DNA of 30,864 nucleotides from Cladosporium sp. IMV 00045. Lineage: Eukaryota > Ascomycota > Dothideomycetes > Cladosporiales > Cladosporiaceae. The notes under the pieces were generated by a model. It saw only the letters and a list, made by a program, of their open reading frames with translations, was not told where the DNA came from and ran no database searches. Positions 18,618 to 29,500 of the stretch are shown here, one piece after another. Position 1 is the first letter of the stretch. Every line of letters begins with the position of its first letter. The position numbers were made by a program, and so were the translations under genes. The stretch spans positions 1 to 30,864 of the forward strand of contig MSJI02000550.1 of the NCBI GenBank assembly GCA_001931905.2. The letters run 5' to 3'.

Positions 18618-18995
18618 ATGCCACTACACACCTACACCTACGCGTGCGGCTGCCGTCGCCACATCCAAGGCCAGCAATGCGAATGCTTCCTCGCCCAGCT
18701 CCTGAGCATCAACAACCCCGCCGCATTCACACCCCTGCAAGCCAACTATCTGCCCTTCAACATGGAGTTCGCCTACCCTCGCCCGACTTCTGCGCGACTC
18801 CCCGGTTTGGGTCAGCACAACCACGCGTACATCCCGAACTCATACAGCTCTTGTCGTCGCCATGATCGCAGATATCGCTCGCGCTACGATTGTCCGGAAC
18901 ATGCTTATAGACGCTTCAGAGCGGGTCAGGAAGGTCATGGGATTGCTCATCATGGTGTAGAGCACGAGTATCGCTGGAGGCATGGCAGGGGTTAA
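18618..18995 (+). CDS. Small Cys/His/Arg/Tyr-rich protein, hypothetical
   Basis: 125 residues from the ATG at 18618; codons upstream in the frame lack an ATG. The N-terminus has paired cysteines (YACGCRRHIQGQQCECF), which suggest metal binding or disulphides. The C-terminal half is rich in Arg, His and Tyr (SSCRRHDRRYRSRYDCPEHA, then HGIAHHGVEHEYRWRHGRG). There is no signal peptide or membrane segment. It lies about 110 bases from, and divergent to, the orphan gene on the minus strand. I know no family with this pattern; third-position G/C preference and the ordered start context support coding. Confidence 0.5.
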   Translation: MPLHTYTYACGCRRHIQGQQCECFLAQLLSINNPAAFTPLQANYLPFNMEFAYPRPTSARLPGLGQHNHAYIPNSYSSCRRHDRRYRSRYDCPEHAYRRFRAGQEGHGIAHHGVEHEYRWRHGRG

Positions 18996-19300
18996 GTTTG
19001 GCTTGATGGAACGTGGAATGTGGAACGTGAGGTGGGACAATCTGATATTTTCTTGTGGTCATTGGCTTCACGGTCCATCTTTGAAGATATGCAGACCGGT
19101 ATGATGATTGTGAGTGTCTAAACTATGCTTTCCATGCTTCCAACCCGTTTCAAAGCTTTCTATCGTCTCCATGCTGAAAAGTCGTCGTAGCAGTACCTCG
19201 ATGCCCATTACTCATCACTCAATGCCCTTGTTCTCTCATTTTTCCTCCACGCAGGCACATAGAGACGGCATTCCAGCATGCTTCACGAGAATCGTGGTCT
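18996..19300. other. Intergenic, between convergent genes
   Basis: About 300 bases holding the 3' flanks of the small plus-strand gene and of the minus-strand disordered protein. I see nothing else here. Confidence 0.5.
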
Positions 19301-20179
19301 TCAGTGTTCATTCTCGCGACGCGGAGAGGGTGCCGGACGCGGAGTGGTTGCGTCCGCATTGCCCTGGGGTTGCGGTCCCACATTTGGAGCGCTTGAGCCC
19401 GAGTTGTCACCCCCTGGCAGCAACGGACCACGAGGGAGGGCGATCTCGCCCAAGTCCACATCGTTGCGGGAGCTTGGTGAGAGCGAACGGATGCGGCGGA
19501 CGCGATCAGGGAGAAGAGGGCGCGGGCTAAGAGCCTCGGGCGGAGGGAGATCGAAGGCGAGGATGGTGATGTCGTCTTCGCTGCCGTCTGTAAAGTAACC
19601 CCTGGCCGCTCCCAGGAAGATCAACCCAGCCTCATACAGGGCGATCTCGCCTTCGACGGTCATCTCGTTGAGGCGGTCGTAGTAGATCTGGTCGTCCTCG
19701 TCCTCCTCGTCGCCGTCGTCGAAAGGGTCTTCCATGCCCCTCCAACGACCGAAGCGCGTGCGTGACACACGCACTTCCTCGAGGGAGGTGTTGCGGTACG
19801 GGCGCCTTGGGTCGAAGGGACGGGGGTTGCGCCTCACCCACTCGCGGAGCTCGAGGTGGCGGCGGTTGTTGTTGGTGAGGGGGTTGATGGTGGCGAGGGA
19901 GGGACGAGAGGCGGTGAAACGGTGGATGGCGCTTTGCTCGCCGGCGACCGCGTTGTTGGTGGTGTTGTTGCGGCTGCGGTCGGCGATGGTTGAGGAGATG
20001 GTGGAGGGGATGGTGGAGGAGATGGTGGTCTCATCGCCACTGGTGATATTCTCGCCACCGACGGGGCGGCCTTGGTGGTCGATGTGAGCGCTTGTGGCTC
20101 CCTCTTGTGAGCGAACCGGGAGGGTGATGCGGCCTTCGCCGCCAGGGAGACTTGGAGCACCTGCGTTGTTCTGTGCCAT
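19301..20179 (-). CDS. Disordered acidic protein, hypothetical
   Basis: 292 residues from an ATG at 20179, single exon. Residues 1-105 are disordered, with Ser/Thr-rich near-repeats at 51-65 (TTISSTIPSTISSTI). A basic stretch follows (RRHLELREWVRRNPRPFDPRR, about 106-126), then RVSRTRFGRWRGMEDPF and an acidic run DDGDEEDEDD at about 154-163. The most ordered part is 164-210, a probable helix (YYDRLNEMTVEGEIALYEAG) and a strand (DDITILAFDLPP), and it may be the conserved core. The C-terminal tail is Pro/Ser/Arg-rich with SLSPSSR, a likely phosphorylation motif. No membrane segment or signal peptide. No family recognised; the long G/C-rich open frame and structured core make a real gene likely. 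Confidence 0.7.
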   Translation of the reverse strand: MAQNNAGAPSLPGGEGRITLPVRSQEGATSAHIDHQGRPVGGENITSGDETTISSTIPSTISSTIADRSRNNTTNNAVAGEQSAIHRFTASRPSLATINPLTNNNRRHLELREWVRRNPRPFDPRRPYRNTSLEEVRVSRTRFGRWRGMEDPFDDGDEEDEDDQIYYDRLNEMTVEGEIALYEAGLIFLGAARGYFTDGSEDDITILAFDLPPPEALSPRPLLPDRVRRIRSLSPSSRNDVDLGEIALPRGPLLPGGDNSGSSAPNVGPQPQGNADATTPRPAPSPRRENEH

Positions 20180-20636
20180 CTTGCTGCGCTTGTTTGATGT
20201 CGATTGATGAATTTCGGGTCGATGGGAGTTGCGCAGGTTGGGAGGTGTTGGTGTAAAAGGGGGTGGCGTTGCGACGAGCGCCCTTTGTCAGACAAGTGGG
20301 AGTCCGAGCGTAAGTACATTCACTCAGTGAGCTACAATAATAACCGATTCACGAGTTGACCAGGAACAATAGGAACGAGGAAGTCAATCGCATCGATTGA
20401 TCAATCGATCCAATGCCACCATCTACAAGACCCATTGGCCCAAGGTGGAGCTATTGTCGATACCCACCTCACTTACCCCAGCCACCCAGCACTTCCACGC
20501 ACATGTAAGCAGCCTTCAAATGATAAAGATAAGGGATATAATGCAATCTCGCGCGCGCGTCATCAGGTGGGCGATCTCTCGTGGGAAAGGAGGACAATGG
20601 AGAGAGGTCCCTCACCGAACTAGGCTAACATCACAT

Positions 20637-20746
20637 CTTAGGTCAAAGTGGTTAAGAGCGTTGTTCACAACGCAGAGCCGCTCGGCGGCTGCGAGTTCGA
20701 GCCTCGCTACAGGCACATTCGTGTGGCTTCTTTTTTTGCTGTTTTT
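20637..20746 (+). ncRNA. tRNA-like RNA polymerase III unit (pseudo-tRNA or SINE-like)
   Basis: An A-box-like stretch (GGTCAAAGTGGTTAAGAG, 20641-20658) is followed by three consecutive perfect hairpins. The first is GCGTTGT/ACAACGC (20658-20673), the second AGCCGC/GCGGCT with loop TCG (20676-20690), and the third a textbook T-arm, GCGAG-TTCGAGC-CTCGC (20691-20707), which contains a B box. A run of seven T (20731-20737) and one of five (20742-20746) would end transcription by polymerase III. The layout (D-arm, middle arm, variable arm, T-arm) matches a Leu/Ser-type tRNA. However, no 5' strand pairs with the TACAGGC that follows the T-arm, and the middle hairpin has no normal 7-base anticodon loop. 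So it is not a standard tRNA; a decayed tRNA, a SINE head or a small structured RNA fits better. Confidence 0.45.
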
Positions 20747-21883
20747 GTGCTCACCATGTTCCCCGGTCATCGCTCTTGGCCTGTAGTATCCCCTTTTTAT
20801 CAATTTTATTGGTTGGATTGATGGAGCATCGCAATGCCTCCCCCATCGTCAAATAAAAACAGCAAAAGGTCGTGGTTGTGGTTCTGTAGATCATCATTGT
20901 CGTGCTGGTCTCCTTGTCGCTTCAGCGCAGCCGGACTTGGGCGTTGCAGGCCACGAAGTGACACTCCCGCCTTGCCTTGGTGTCATGATCCATCAAGCGC
21001 ACCCCTTTGACACGACTACATTCTGTGCAATCGCAGTGTGCCTGTATCGATCCCTTGTCTTGACACACCTACCCGTCGGCGGACGCTCCTCGAAAGCAGC
21101 TCTCGAACACACACGACAACGAGCACCCGCGAGCGAAGCGAACGCGCCAGTTCGCCTCCAACGCACGACCACAAAGCATGCGAGCGCCTTCACATTACGA
21201 TTGGTCTGCTATCCGACACGATAACATCGCTGTCGCAAGGTTCACTACAATGGGAAAGCGAAAGGAGCAGGTGGAAGCTGGGACAGAGCAAGGCTTGAGA
21301 TGCTGCAGTACAAGAGGATGCCGTGCATGGTACAAGGACAATGGCGCATGGGAGTACACGTAACTTACAGATAATTACAACCGTGAGGACCGTTAGGTAG
21401 AGTGCATGGCGTAGAGTCATGTAGCCCTGCAACAGAGAGCATCAAGTCACAACAACTTCCAAAATACCGCCTCACCCAAACCCGTGAAATTGCCCGCGAC
21501 AAGCGCACCAAAACAAACATGGACTGACTTCACAATGAAAAGCACGACACAGAGACGCATGAACAGATTGAGAGGTAACGCGATTGATTGAGACATATCT
21601 AGCTACAAGACCCAAAGAGCCATGCGAAAGAGTCACGGTGGAAAGAAGAAAATCACGAAGGCAAAATGGAGGGCTGTACCCTTGTTCTGATGCACCCTTG
21701 GACAATCGAAAAATGTCACGAAGGAAAAACACGCAGCAAGGGCTCCAACCTCATTGCGACCGGACAGTACCAAAGGAGCTGCCGGCCACGAGGTTGGATT
21801 TGATCTCCCCCCCTTTTACCCTCCGATGTACCATGGGGTGCACCGGTAGGGTGTATGGGTGGGGAAGTGGCAGAGGCAAGGCA

Positions 21884-21926
21884 ACAAAAGAAAGACAAAA
21901 GAAAGACAAAAGAAAGACAAAAGAAA
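21884..21926 (+). repeat. 11-bp purine-rich tandem repeat, about 4 copies
   Basis: The unit ACAAAAGAAAG starts at 21884, 21895, 21906 and 21917; the last copy is broken at its final base. A further 60 bases of nearly pure A/G follow, to about 21990. It is a simple-sequence tract likely to vary in copy number between strains. Confidence 0.85.
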
Positions 21927-23611
21927 TGTACAAACGAAAGTGGAGAGAAGAAGACAAGAAGAAAGAGGAAGAAGCAGGAAGGAAAGCGGGCTTAAATATC
22001 CCACAGGACCACGCTAAGGCGCTAAGCGAGTGAGGCAGCAACAACAGGTAAATCAGGCATCTACGCGTGCTGGTTGAGGGCCTTGCGTCACAGTCGTACC
22101 ATCTGTGTGCTTCTAGCAGGCTCGAATGCAATGAGGGAAGGAGCGGCTTTTGTCCGTGAAGGGTCCAGGTCATCCTATGGTGCAGGTTCGACAAGACATC
22201 CAACACGGTGATCTTTGTTCGAGGGAAAGGCGAGCGTCTTGCGAACGGCAGCTCACGTAGATACATGCTAAAAGTTTGAGAAGAGCGCATTGATTGTGCA
22301 GAGGTTCATTACAGCTTGTACTGGTGCGAAATGTGTGCACGCTGCTCTCAACTTTCCATCCAGCCACGTTCCGTCGCTCACTTTGCTGTGGCCTGCATTC
22401 TTATCCATCCCTGGCCGCCATACTCTCCTTTCGCGTTGACTCTGCGTCCATGGTTATGTCAAGGTTGAACTTCTGTTGGCATTGAGTTGCTAAAAGTGCG
22501 CTTCCAGCCGCAGTGGCCGTCGCATCGCGAAAGGAGAACTAGTCCGTTCGATTCAGGAGGCTTTGGCCCGAGGGCAGACGCGTGGATAGCTGGTGGAGCA
22601 CTGCTGTACATCAGAAGGACTGTAACGATTTGCACTCACTCTGAGAAGCATTGGGAGAGTGTGTAGGCTCGGAGGCGTTTGGTGGAGTCAGCAGCAATCG
22701 CTGACGACAGCGCAAGTCGCGACAACATTGAGCATCGTTTGACCTTTCGATCTGGCGGAAAATGCTAAATCAATTGGAGATTCAAACAGTCTCTACATTG
22801 ATGTGTTTGAGATCTTTTGCGGGAGCGCGAGGAGCATTCGCTTGGATAAGAACTACGAGCAAAGATGCATGCACCATTGAGACAAAGAAGTTGAGGCACT
22901 GAAGTATAGAGAAAGGATATTCAAGGTCATTCAGGAGAGTTCTCACATTTCGAAGCTCTTGCCTTCGCAAACCTGACCTAAATAATCCCTCGTTCAGCAA
23001 TGGAAAGACACAATGCCTTGGTGAAGCTTCATTTTACCTCGTTCGACCCCAAGCTTGATGCGATGCAAAGCCGCGAATTTGGCAATTTTCGGGCGGAAAA
23101 CTCAACATGATGTCTTCTCCAACGCCTTGAACAGATTTAACATCATCAAAGTCAACTGCAACAATAAATGTAACCTCATTGACATACCAACACTCTCACA
23201 GTTAATGAGGTGTGGTTGGATTTGAGTATAGCCCCAGAGTTAGCCGTTGGCGCTGCTGACTGGCTCTGTCGATCTCATCCTTCGCTTGGCAAAGCAAAGC
23301 GGGCGCCTTTTGCTGCCTTGTGCGTTTATGCGCGCGTCTGCGATGATGATGATTCTTCGCATTGCCCACCACGAACATCAAATTGCAGCGACATCGTTCC
23401 AATCCTAGCCAAATCGCGTCAAAGTCGACTGAGGAACTGAACTTCACTTCGAAGTCGTGCCGGCGTGCGATATATCTCGACCAGCCTGTCCGGCAGCGTC
23501 ATACTCTGACACCGCGCGCGACGGCGAGACGGTGCCTACGCCCGCCGACTTTGTGAGGCCGACCTCGCCGACTACCGACTATCCCCACCAGCCACAGCGT
23601 GCACAACGACC

Positions 23612-26249
23612 ATGTCTGGCCGACCAGAGAGTGTGCTTGACCCTGCTCTTGGGGGAGCGCCTTCAGCGCCAGCGTCAGCACAACCGCCCGTAGGCTCGGG
23701 CATGCCCTATTACCAGTATGGCCATGCACCTGTCGCCCCCTCTCCTGCGGGAGACTCAGCGTTTCAGCAGCCAACTCAAATGCCCGCCGCCACCGCACAT
23801 TATGCACAGCCGCTGGCGGATCACGGTGCACAACCACACGAAGACCCCAAACGCCCGAGAGCCTGCGATTCCTGTCGCAATTTGAAGGTCAAATGTGAGC
23901 TGCCCGAAGATCGACCGGACCTGCCCTGCAGGCGCTGCGCGAAGACCGGCAGAGAGTGCCATATCACGCCACCTACGAGAAAGCGCCAAAAGAAAGAGGC
24001 CAGTCGTGTTGCTGAGCTCGAAAAGCGACTGGAAGAGTTGACATCAACCGTCAACGCCCAAGCGAACACGCGGCTGAGTCAGTACGCGTCTCCTTCTGAC
24101 CAAACCCTCGAACGCGGTCCAGAGGGCCCTTACGGTAGACAGAGCGTCAGTTCTCTGCAGTCGCACAGCACTCCAGCAGATTTCAGTGCGTCTCATGATG
24201 GGCTACCCTCCCTCAAACGCCGGCGAACCGACGAATCTCCGTTTACGGCTAATCAGCACCTACCGTACAGCAATGGGAGCCCTTCTACCACGACCGCACA
24301 AAACTCTGCGACCGAAGAAGCCTCAAGCATCGAGCTGTCATGGGCCACAGCAAGCGACATCACACGTTTTCTGCATCACACGACGCCCCAGCGGTTTGTA
24401 CAACGGATCAACGAACTCATTCCTCCCGAAAGGGCGCCGGACCTTCTGAGACGCTACAACACTGAAATGGCTCCGCACCTCCCGGCTGTAATTTTCCCAC
24501 CAGAGATGACAGCAGCTCAGCTCTTCAAGGAGAAGCCTCTTCTGTACCTCTCCGTCCTAGGTGCCGCATCATTTGGACATGCTGAACAGGAGATATCGCG
24601 CACTGCCGTGCGTGAAGCCATTGGGACAATTGCCGACTGTGCTGTCCGCAACGGCGCCAAGTCTATGGAGCTGATACAATCCATGCAAGTCATCGCGCTT
24701 TGGTACAAGCCTCCAGAGCAAGCCGAGCAAACAAACTTCTACCAGATCATCAACATAGCTGCGACCATGGTGTACGACCTGGGGCTGAACCAGCGTTTCA
24801 ACCTTGCCAAGGCGAGACGTGGTCTGATGGGCCCAGCGAAGGACGTTGCGCCGAACATGGGTATCAAGATGGCGCCCGTGAACTCAGATGAGCTTGAGTC
24901 CAGACGTGCATTGCTTGGCTGCTACTATCTGTGCGCAAGGTATGTGACAAGACTTGGACGTTCGCACGCGGAGATAACTAACCATTTTCAGTGCTGCAAT
25001 GGTTTTGCGCCGCCCGATCCGATTTGACTGGACAAAGTACACCGAAGATTGCATTGAGGAACTCATGAACAACCCGGACGCCGCACCAACCGACAAGTTA
25101 CTCTGCCAGCATGTCAAGTTGCAGCGGATCTGCGAAGAAGTTGGCCAGCAATTTCGCATGCATGATCCTTCGGCTACCATCAGCCTGGACGACGCCCAAG
25201 TCGCGTACAACGTGCGCCACTTCGAGAACGAGCTCAAGCGATGGAAAGAAGATATTCCAAGCGACTGTCGGACCCCTGGGCTGATGTTCTTCGAACATGT
25301 CTGCAGCCTTTATGCCCACGAAATCGTGCTTCACCTCAACCACAACGTTGACGACTTTAAGATGCCGTTTAACGAGGAGAGCTTGAGGAACGTGAACGCT
25401 GGTTTCGGCAAGCTCACACAGAACCAGATGAACTCCCTGCAAGCATGCGTCAAAGCAGCACACGGCATCTTGGAGTCGATGCTCAACTTCGATGGCAAAA
25501 CGATCACCGCCCTGCCGATGCTGCTGTACTTTGTCCGCTGCGTGTACGCCGTGGTCATTCTCATCAAGATGCACGTTGCGGTATGCATCCCAAACTCTGA
25601 GCTGGGCAAACTCTTCCAGGCAGAAGACCTTAGAGTCGAATACTACCTGAACGGTCTGATAGATCACATCAGCACGGTCGCCCGACAGCGTTCAATCAGA
25701 CCAAACAAGGTCATCAGGATCTTGAAAGTGTTGAGGGATTGGTTCGAAGAGAAGCACAAAAAGGGCATCAATGCTCGACAAGATGGCGACGCGTCAGCAC
25801 AAGCACAGCAAGACGAATCAAGACGTGGACTTGACGGAGCTCAGACAGGCCTTCAAATGCTATCGCAGGTAGCAACCGGACAACAGGCGCAGCACAGCCA
25901 AGTCTCCTCAGAATGGGGCTACGACCGCTCACAAAGCATGCCGTATGGCCCTAGGTACAGCAACGCCCCACAACCGAACAGTGGGTACCAAGCCCAGGAC
26001 GACAACACTTTCAACATGCCAAGTTACGGAGGAGGCTTCGGTGGCATGCAGGACCCGAATCTCTCGCAAGATTACGGATGGGGAGACCTTGGCGTGCAGC
26101 AAGCGATGGACATAGCTCTTGGCGACATGAATGGATTGCAAGGTGGTGGTCTGGACAATTGGCTTCTCGGTGGTGACAGCATGATGCCGTTCGTGTCGTA
26201 CGACGCGACAACTCCTGCTCCATCGACGATGCCTTCCAACCGCTATTAG
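23612..26249 (+). CDS. Zn2Cys6 fungal transcription factor, two exons
   Basis: Exons 23612-24939 and 24992-26249 encode 861 residues. The 52-nt intron (24940-24991) has a GTATGT donor, a CTAAC branch and a TTCAG acceptor, and the join restores CYYLCASAAMVLRRPIRFDW. The N-terminus is Pro/Ala/Gln-rich. The zinc cluster uses Cys85, 88, 95, 106, 109 and 116; its third and fourth cysteines are ten residues apart, an unusually long loop compared with the factor at 6021. A basic stretch (TPPTRKRQKKE) and a coiled coil (RVAELEKRLEELTSTV) follow. The regulatory domain spans roughly 250-680, with FLHHTTPQRFVQRINELIPP, EKPLLYLSVLGAASFGH and IINIAATMVYDLGLNQ. The tail is rich in Gln, Asn and Gly. Its target genes cannot be told from the sequence. 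It is an ordinary nuclear activator or repressor of this class, and its long upstream region suggests complex control. Confidence 0.93.
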
Positions 26250-26519
26250 GCCCGTTGCACTGTTGTTGACTGTGAGGGGGGACTTTGGAAACAAAATTGT
26301 AATGATTACGAATAACGAAAATTGAGCGATTTGGTATGTACCGATGGGAAGGGGTTTATTCAAGGCGCATTGGAAAAGAACGCGTCCAAGGCGACGGAAT
26401 ACCCTTGAATAAAATGGTCTTTTTGTACACTAATAATGCAAACACATCATGCTCTTTCTATCTTACAATCCTCGTTCTTTCAGAAATAACGTACACGGAC
26501 ATTCCACCCTCACACCCAT
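26250..26519. other. Intergenic, between convergent genes
   Basis: 270 bases with the 3' ends of the Zn2Cys6 gene and of the RNase II gene. A/T-rich in part; no gene seen. Confidence 0.5.
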
Positions 26520-29500
26520 CTACTCAAACCTCGAAACCAACCTGAAAGGCTTCAAAAGCGGCATCCTAGCGAACACATTGACCGACTCAAGCGTGCACTC
26601 CCACGAATCGCCAGCCTGGGGCTCCGGCATTCCCGCCGCCTTTTCCGGCGGCAACATTTCGCAGGGCATGTTGATGTCCTCGATGATGGCGTAGACGTTC
26701 TGCTTCATGGCCCACGGCTTGCTGGGCAGGTAGACGCGGCACGTCTCGAAGGGCAGCTTGGCCTCGCCGTAGTGGTGCGCGCGGAACAGCAGCATGTTCT
26801 GCCAGAAGGCCTCGGCGTAATTTTTGGCGCGCGTGATCATGCCTTCGCGCGGGTGCAGGCCCGTCATGATCGTTTGCAGGTTGCTCGCGCTGAAGGGGAG
26901 GAAGTCGCGGTTGGGCGTCGTGCCGGAGAGGGTCGCGCCGGATGTGATGAGGGTTTTGCCGGTGCGCGCTTCTTCGCGCAGAGCGGCTTCGATTTGCCAG
27001 TGGAGGATCATGTCGCCGTAGCGGCGGAGCGGGGAGGTGACTTTGCCGTAGGATTCGAGGCCGAGCAGTTTGTGGGCTAGGGGTTTGGTGCTCAGCGTGA
27101 CGGAGCCCATGTTGCGGATGTATTCGATGCCGATGTGCATGGGCATTTCGCCGTTGTTCTTTTGCATGGCAGGAAGGCAGACATTGTCGAAGAAGGCTTT
27201 TGGATCGCTCTGGTCGGGTTTGGGCACGGAACCGCGGTAGATGGTAGGGATCGCGCGCTCTGCGCACCAAGCTGTGGAGACCTCGCAGGCGAGAAGCATC
27301 ATCTCGCGAACGAGAATGTCCATGTTGTGACCGGCGGCGAACCAGTTGATCAACGGACGGGTCCTCATTCTGATGACTGGGTCACCCTTGACGGTACGAG
27401 ATCCCCTGCGATAGGGATGGTCCCAGGCTAGGCCCGGGTAGCGCCAATTCTGCCACACATTGGTCTCAGGCTTGTGGGAGTCGAAGAAGACACCGCCGGC
27501 CGCCTTTCGCAAATCTTGCCGCTTTTCTGCAAGCCTTTGGAACATTTTGAGATCTTCGACGTTGGCAGAGGTCATGTTGGGGATAGCGCTCGCCCTCTCC
27601 TTTGCTGGAGGCGGTCTACCTCCTACCAGGAGTTCAATCTTCTCTGTGGAATCCCGCTTCAGGCCAGTTAATTGATTGACTTCGTCAGGCGTTATCCTGT
27701 GGACATTCCTGATCGTGCCTGCCCTGATTTTCTTCTCCAAAGTTCGTCCTTTTGTATCTAGCCTCGCAGAGAAGGTGAGACATGGTCGGTTTTTCGCGAG
27801 AGAGAAGTGGCGCTGAGTGGACCAGCGAGGAAGCATCATATACGTACGCTCCGGGTTATAGATGGTCTCGCCCATATGACGTGCCATCTTAGCCAGAGGG
27901 TGATCGCGGTCAAAGAACGCTGTTGGGTTGGCGATGTGGACGTGTACCCACCACTCCGGCTTGTCGCTGTCCTCATGGTTTGCTCTTTCCACCGAAATGC
28001 CGTCGTCGATCTCTTGGGCTCCCGCATCATCAATACAATACACTGGCAAGTCTCCCCAGTCGTGGCGAATGTCTGCCATGGAGTCGGTGAAGCCAGGGTT
28101 ACTCTCCATGCCGATGATGCCGTTCATGAGGTTCTGCAGAGGTTTTGAGTGCTGGCTGCTGGGGAGCAGCAAGTGCTGGTCAAATCGAACTCTGTTCTCA
28201 TACGGCAGAATTGTACCGAGTTCTTGGAGGAAGACATACCCGGTCCATTTATCGAGACCGTGATCTTCGTATAAGCCAGTAGCCTGGAGGATCAACGGCG
28301 GAAGAGCGTTAATGCGTGGTAGCCCAAGAAACATGTTGTTACACGCCCACGCTTCCATGAACCGCACCAATTCCTGCTCACCCTCGCTGAACCGGGATTC
28401 TGATGTTATCTCGACAGCATCCTGGTCTGGCTTGATCTCACGCTTGACCTTGCTCGGCCCGACATTCCCAAATTTGGTCGGCTCGCGATCCTCACGGCTT
28501 TTCAACACAATCTCCTTGGCTTGTTCGATGAATTTGCTAACGATCGCGGCGCCCTTGCTTCGCTTATGACGCAGGCGCTGTTTGGGATTCATACTGGCCA
28601 TCGTGGCCAAGTCGTCCTGCCATTCGCGCATCCACGTGCGTACCTGTTCGACCATGCGCACTTGGTCTTTCGAACGTATTTGAATATATCCAGTGACGCG
28701 GTGAGAACGGCGATCTACGTTGAAGCCAAAACCAGCATGCATGAGCGCCTTGCGAACGGTGAAAAGCGCCGTCGCCGGCAGTTCGTTACTGGGAGTCCCG
28801 AGGAGCTTGGAGGCGGCTGATACGAGGCTGCCATACCTCAAATCATGCGGATGTGCGAGAATATCATGTGCGCGATCTAACGTAGAAGCGTGCTTGCGGT
28901 AGATTTCCAGACTTTCTCTGTGGAATTTTACCAGGCGGCTTACCAGAGGCGCGGCCACATGTCGTGGCACTGAGAGATCTTCGACGTAGGCTTCTCTCTG
29001 CAGTGCTTCTGGGTCGTCGAGTTGCTCGTCAGAGGGAAGATATTCGATGAGCGGCTCGACTAGAGAGGGCGATACCCAGCCAGGAAGCAAGTACTGGATC
29101 TGGCGCTCTGCAACATACAGCCAACGGCCTTGAATGGTGTAAAACAGACTCACGGGTCCATTTCTCCGAATGTAGACTGCGAGAAGACTGGACCTCTCTG
29201 ATGAGGGAAATTCAAGCTCGACCAGATCTCCCATGTATAAAAAGCGAGGATCTGTGGCGTCTTCTTCCAAGTCTTCCGCCTGCGCCCTCGCAAAATGTGC
29301 AATGGCTTGTTGCTCGTAATCTTGTTCCTCAGATCGTCTTGTGAAACTGTCCTTATCCACGTCGCTCATCCTTGTGAGATTTCTCAAGTCGTCGTCGACG
29401 ACATCCTCTTTCAAATTCTGATCTTTGTACAACTCTTCCAGATCTTTGCCGTTCTCTTCTTGCCATCTTCGCAATTTTGCGCGAATGGCACTCGAGGCTT

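Larger units (their letters stand above)
20180..23611. other. 3.4-kb stretch without recognisable protein genes
   Basis: Open frames are short, occur on both strands at equal density and show no domains. The stretch holds a tRNA-like polymerase III unit (20637-20746), an 11-bp tandem repeat within a purine-rich tract (21884-21990) and, at its right end, the upstream region of the Zn2Cys6 gene at 23612. There are no terminal repeats, transposase motifs or obvious RIP-type collapse to A/T. Large upstream regions are usual for regulator genes, and long untranslated or non-coding transcripts are possible. Confidence 0.5.

Noticed and set aside
20641..20715. Standard functional tRNA gene
   Set aside because: No 5' partner for the acceptor stem and an anticodon loop of the wrong size; reported as tRNA-like instead.
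21751..22290. 179-codon minus-strand frame with hydrophobic stretches
   Set aside because: Its Leu/Phe/Ser runs come from the purine-rich tract read antisense; not a membrane protein.
20180..23611. Transposon or integrated element in the gene-free stretch
   Set aside because: No terminal inverted or direct long repeats, no transposase, integrase or reverse-transcriptase motifs in any frame.
26587..27270. 227-codon minus-strand frame
   Set aside because: Arg/His/Pro-rich shadow of the RNase II gene in another frame.
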